Shown here piece by piece: positions 60,050 to 64,000 of a DNA stretch of 64,000 nt. The DNA is taken from positions 2,232,001-2,296,000 of the forward strand of contig JAPVLO010000181.1 in the NCBI GenBank assembly GCA_027257055.1, written 5' to 3'. The stretch is from Cephalopachus bancanus (Eukaryota; Chordata; Mammalia; Primates; Tarsiidae). The translations under genes were made by a program, and so were the position numbers. Position 1 is the stretch's first letter. Every line of letters begins with the position of its first letter. A model generated the notes under the pieces. That model did not search any database and was not told where the DNA came from. It saw only the letters and a program-made list of their open reading frames with translations.

Positions 60050-60960
60050 TTAAGTGAAAAGTCAAAGTGAAACAAGCAGGTTGGTGTGAAACAGAATAGG
60101 AGTATTCTGAGGAAGAAGGTTAAAGAGAGCATCCCTAAGAAAATGATTTCAGTTTAAGCTGGAGGAGACAGAGCTGGCCTTGTAAATGTGACTCTCAATT
60201 GGATGCATAGAGAATGGAATGGTGGTGGTTAGGGAGTACATCTCAGGAATGGAGAAGGGCTTAGCATGTAGCAGAGAGAAGGAACAGAAAGGAGGGCAGT
60301 GTGGCTAGAGCATGGGGCGGAAAGGGAGGGCTGGGCGAGGGTTAGGGTGAGCAGGAGAGGTGGGCTAGTGTATGGGTAAGGACTTAGGGTCTTTTAAATG
60401 TTAGGTGAAGTCAGTGAAGAGCTTTAGGTAGGAAAATTGTCTGATCTTATTTACATCTAAGAAAGTTTACTCTGGCTCATCAACCGTGGAATGGGTAAAT
60501 AAATTCTGATGTATTAGCACAACAGGATGTTATACAGCAATGAGATGAACAATTTATTGCTATTTGGTACATAACACAAGACAACATGTCAACTCCAATA
60601 CACTGTTGAGTGAAAAAAGTCAAATACAAAAAAAGAACACATTGTATGAGTCCATTTATGTGAATATTCTATGGTTTGATCTGGGTACTGGTTACACAGA
60701 TATGCTCAGTTCATGAAGGTTCATCAAGTTGTACATTCGTGATCTGTGACCTCTTAGTGTATGTTTTGCTTAAATAAAAGTTTGAAAAAAGGATCACTCT
60801 GACTGCAGAAGAGATAATAAATTGTAGAAGGGAGTGAAAGGACCAGTTAGGAGGCTATGAAATTTTCCAGATGAAATACGGTGGTGATGGAAATGGAAAA
60901 AAGTGGATGAATTCTAGATCTAATTTGAATTATAGTACAGTATTAAGTATTAGATGGAAA
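60050..60960 (+). repeat. Family R (copy 4), split by an old L1 tail
   Basis: Family R markers GAAGAGCTTTAGGTAGGAAA and TTTACTCTGGCTCAT precede the nested element. GGATCACTCTGACTGCAGAA and GACCAGTTAGGAGGCTATG follow it. The order agrees with copies 1 and 2. Confidence 0.55.
60480..60795 (+). mobile_element. L1M: Old L1M tail nested in family R
   Basis: GGAATGGGTAAATAAATTCT, GTTATACAGCAATGAGATGA, TTGAGTGAAAAAAGTCAAAT and GTATGAGTCCATTTATGTGA end in TTAAATAAAAG and an A-run. A short duplicated ACTCTG(G/A)CT on both sides may be the target site. Confidence 0.7.
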
Positions 60961-61375
60961 TGTGAAGTTGCCAGTATTTGTCCACTTTTGACTTTGAAAA
61001 CTGACAATTTCACATAGTTTGACCTATTGGAAATGAATTGTAAGGACATCATTGACTCATTCTAGTTATTATTTCTCTATTAAGTATGATGACTCTTGGT
61101 TTTATATATCTTTTCTTTGCAATGTTAAGAATAAAATCTCATGGTTTTCCTTGAGAACAGATACTGAGTTTTAGTGAGTCCCTTCTATTCAAATAACTAT
61201 ATTACTTTATGATGAGTTATGTAGTAGTTTTTTTCTATTTCACCTATACTAAGATTCATATATCAAAACTAAGGGTAGTTCTTAATGTAAATGACTAGTT
61301 AATTAACATTCTAGTACTATGTCCTACTTGGTTGCAAAGATTGTAAAAACAGTGACTGTCAAAAACATATACCGT

Positions 61376-61515
61376 AGCTGGGCGCAGTGGCACTTGCCTA
61401 TAAGCTACACAGGTGGCTGAGACAGGATTTCTTGAGGCCAGGAGTTTGGAGCAACAATGTGCTGTGCCTGTGAATAGCCAGGCAACAAAGTGAGACCTCA
61501 AGTCTTAAAAAACAC
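61376..61515 (+). mobile_element. FLAM: 7SL-derived monomer (FLAM-like)
   Basis: GCTGGGCGCAGTGGCACTTG, then GGCCAGGAGTTTGGAG and the 7SL-specific GCCTGTGAATAGCC, ending GTGAGACCTCAAGTCTT and a short A-run. The GAATAGCC block is kept from 7SL RNA but lost in modern Alu, so this is an early monomer. Confidence 0.75.
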
Positions 61516-62983
61516 TAGTCAGGAGTGTTTGTGTCATCGTATAAAAGCATAAATTGTATTTGAGGATATCAATGTTAAGTACCAGGTCTACCAGTTTCTC
61601 CATCCCTCTCCCAGACCGAAGGCAGCTTTTGTGGCCATTTAGGTAGCCTTAGAAGTTCAGGATCAAGAGGCCCCTGGCTGGTACAATAGGGGTTCTATTA
61701 GTTGTGAGCATTGAGGTGTCATAGCTGGGCAGCTGAGATGTGCAAAGAAGGCTGCACAGTGAATTCTGACCCTGTGGCCCTTTCTATTTTAACTGAATCT
61801 TCAGATTCCTATTCACCAAAGTGACATGTGCTAGTCTAAGGAACAAGCAATCTTAGAAATGATCTATTGAATTTATTTCCTCTTCCATCACATTCTCAGA
61901 TGGTCTACATTTGAGCAAAGCAATGGGAGTATAATATCCATTTTCTGAAAGCTGAGAGGATGTAGGGAAGGTATTTTAATTGCATTCTTTTTTCTCAAAT
62001 ACATGCAAAGTAAAAGTGGAAGAGGCAAATGACATTTGAGATAGATATTTACCACCTTTGAATTCATTTCCTCATACCAGACTAGCATGCTCCTTAGTAT
62101 TAGGTTTTCAGAATGTATAGATGGAAAATAGTTAATGGAAATCACCCCGATTGGATTTATTTTGCACTGTGCTTCACTGAGTTACAGAAGTGATCTGGAG
62201 TGATCTAATTTTTTTTCCCCAGGGACCATCCAAAACACAGTCCCCAAAAGAGAGGTGAGGTAAATGGAGGAAACAATCTGCAAATGTTTTCTTTTAAAAA
62301 ATGCCCTTTCCTGCCTAGTTATAGAGTGAAATTGACACTGACCTTCAGATTTTTTGACCTGTTCGTGATATGGAAACTAAAAAGTGAAAAATTGAAAGTT
62401 TCCCCTGGTGATAGACTTTCTTTCCTCTTTCAGATGCAGCTAGTGTGAACAATCTAATGACTAGAAAGATCTTCAGACCTCTATATAGTGCTGAAGAATG
62501 TCATGTTGAGAAAGGGCATGCTTTTCCTATAACATTGTGCCTTAATCTTCTTAGATTTTTCTACAAAGAAATCACATTAATCAAATCTCCTTTCTGCTAT
62601 ATGAAAGGTTCAGGCTGACTAATGCTCGACTTTGGGTGAAATTGGATATGGAAGAAAATCCTGACTTAAAATAATACCAAGACTTTCCATAATCCTGTGT
62701 TGCCATAGTCTTAGTTCAGGACTGTAATTTCCAGGTTCCCAGTAAACCAAGAGATACTGTACATGCTTTAGGGGCCAAAATCCAATTTAAATGTATTTAA
62801 ACATAGAATGAAATACTGCTTTAAAAATGTTTTGGAGTAGGTTTCATCCATGTATCTTTAAATTAAAAGAGCAACAATTGTACATTGTAGGAACTGCTAT
62901 TCATCTAGTCTTGAGAGTTATAACAAAGATACAAAGGTGTCTAAAATGTAATCTGACCTTTAAAAATTTAATTCAGAATTTAA
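61516..62983. other. No gene or named repeat seen
   Basis: Anonymous sequence without long frames or repeats that I can name. Confidence 0.4.
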
Positions 62984-63154
62984 TTCACATATTATGAAGT
63001 AATGGAACTTATTCACTTAGGGTGGTTGCCCTGAAATCAAATCTAAACAAGTTCAAAAAGTGTTGAACTCCTTTAAACTCACATCTTTGAAACTGGTGTG
63101 GATTTTTTTGCTTACAGGACATCTCAAATTGGACTAGTCACGTTTCAATTTATA
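62984..63154 (+). repeat. Direct duplication, copy A
   Basis: This 171-bp segment is repeated 560 bp to the right with about 11 differences. It includes TTAGGGTGGTTGCCCTGAAA and ATCTCAAATTGGACTAGTCA. Confidence 0.95.
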
Positions 63155-63437
63155 TGCTCTTGTAAAGGATTTTTCTTGGGAAGAAATTTACTTCAACTAT
63201 ACATTGATTAATCCAAGTATTTTGAACCAACATGAAAACTGTTTTTTTGTTTTATTGAGTCTGCTGCACATTCCTTTGAATATCCTTTGAAAGAGACTGA
63301 ATTTTTTGAAAAATTTGAAGTTTTTAAGAACCAAGTCTAGAAAGAAGGCTATGTGGTCAATGTGGGTACCATTAACTTTAGAAAAAAGTCCTACATTGTA
63401 TTCATAAATCATGACTTCACATTATACCCCATAAATA

Positions 63438-63467
63438 TATAGTTATATATAAATATATATAACTATA
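63438..63467. repeat. Perfect AT hairpin, 13-bp stem
   Basis: TATAGTTATATAT and ATATATAACTATA are perfect reverse complements separated by AAAT. It lies between the two copies of the duplication. Confidence 0.93.
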
Positions 63468-63543
63468 ATTTGTTAATATATGATTAAAAATAAAAAAGAA
63501 ACCAAAAACCAAACAACATTAACAAAAACAATGATAAAATACC

Positions 63544-63713
63544 TTCACATATTATAAAGTAATGGAACCTATTTACTTAGGGTGGTTGCCCTGAAATCAA
63601 ATCTGAAAAAGTTCAAAAAGTACTGAACTCCTTTAAACTCACATCTTTGAAACTGGTGTGCATTTTTTGTTTACAGGACATCTCAAATTGGACTAGCCAC
63701 GTTTCAATTTATA
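63544..63713 (+). repeat. Direct duplication, copy B
   Basis: Second copy of the 62984-63154 segment. Similarity ends at the same TTTCAATTTATA word in both. Copy B then continues into a MER5-like end that copy A lacks. Confidence 0.95.
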
Positions 63714-63760
63714 GTCACATGTGGCTAGTAGCCACCAAAGTTCTACAATCCACACCCTTT
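63680..63760 (+). mobile_element. MER5: MER5-like hAT end
   Basis: GGACTAGCCACGTTTCAATT and TCACATGTGGCTAGTAGCC resemble the terminal part of MER5 elements. The first part also appears in copy A of the duplication. Confidence 0.5.
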
Positions 63761-64000
63761 GCAAAACAAGTTTAAAACAAGTTCATAAACTCTTCACTCA
63801 GATTCTCCAAAGGTTAACATCTAATAAACCACAGTATAGTTATCAAAATCAGGAAATTAATGTTGCAACATTAGTGTTATCTAATCTATAGACTTTACTG
63901 AAATTTTGACTATTATCCTACTAGGAAATTTTTCTGGTCAAGAACAGGATATTACATGCTGCGTTTAGCTGTCATGTCTCCAATCTAGGAAGTTCCTCAT

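Noticed and set aside
61376..61515. A functional 7SL RNA gene
   Set aside because: The central 7SL domain is missing and the copy is diverged, so it is a 7SL-derived monomer.

Overview
The window is primate nuclear DNA. It is AT-rich and dominated by interspersed repeats, and it holds no protein-coding gene that I can identify with confidence. At least eleven Alu copies or partial copies are present. Most are full dimers of an unusual type: the left monomer opens with a 'GGCTCGGTGGCTCAGCC' style, the middle joint is 'ACAATAAATCAAAAAATC', and the right monomer carries 'CCAGAGCCCAGCAGG' and ends 'GAGACTCCAACTC'. This is neither the human AluJ/S/Y pattern nor the lemur AluL or lorisiform pattern I know. 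My inference is a tarsier genome, with moderate confidence.

Layout. 1-740: Alu tail, then an L1 piece in inverted orientation joined to a sense ORF2 piece carrying an Alu. 2677-6524: a 5'-truncated minus-strand L1 with a 12-bp target duplication and three Alus inside, two of them in tandem. 6.5-20 kb: Alus, L2 and MIR remnants, an ancient L1 3' end, an ancient unassigned repeat (called family R here) and largely anonymous sequence. 20.06-26.99 kb: a near full-length minus-strand L1 with broken ORF1 and ORF2 and a long 5' UTR containing degenerate internal repeats. 27-35.6 kb: more family R, an antisense MLT1/MST-type LTR, L2, short L1 pieces and a long polypyrimidine tract. 35.7-40.1 kb: a minus-strand L1 that has its 5' half but lacks its 3' half, abutting an old plus-strand L1 3' end. 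41.2-47.6 kb: an older minus-strand L1, nearly complete and heavily mutated, followed by a 30-bp minisatellite. 47.8-64 kb: L2, MIR, MER5, Alu and FLAM monomers, a cluster of three L1 3' ends in alternating orientation, two candidate host exons, and a 170-bp direct duplication near the right edge.

How it works together: this looks like an intergenic or deep intronic segment shaped by nested retrotransposition. The L1 reading frames explain almost all recognisable protein similarity, and every copy is broken. Candidate host signals are a 102-bp symmetric exon-like segment at 52795-52896, a possible non-coding exon at 56647-56913, and three CTCF-like motifs. I see no evidence of a new biological system. 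The most informative items are the L1 structures (twin-priming inversion, 3'-truncated L1, alternating L1 tails, repeated 5' UTR), the tandem Alu insertion and the exon-like segment. Repeat family names come from recognition by eye, not from a database search, and boundaries of old repeats are approximate.
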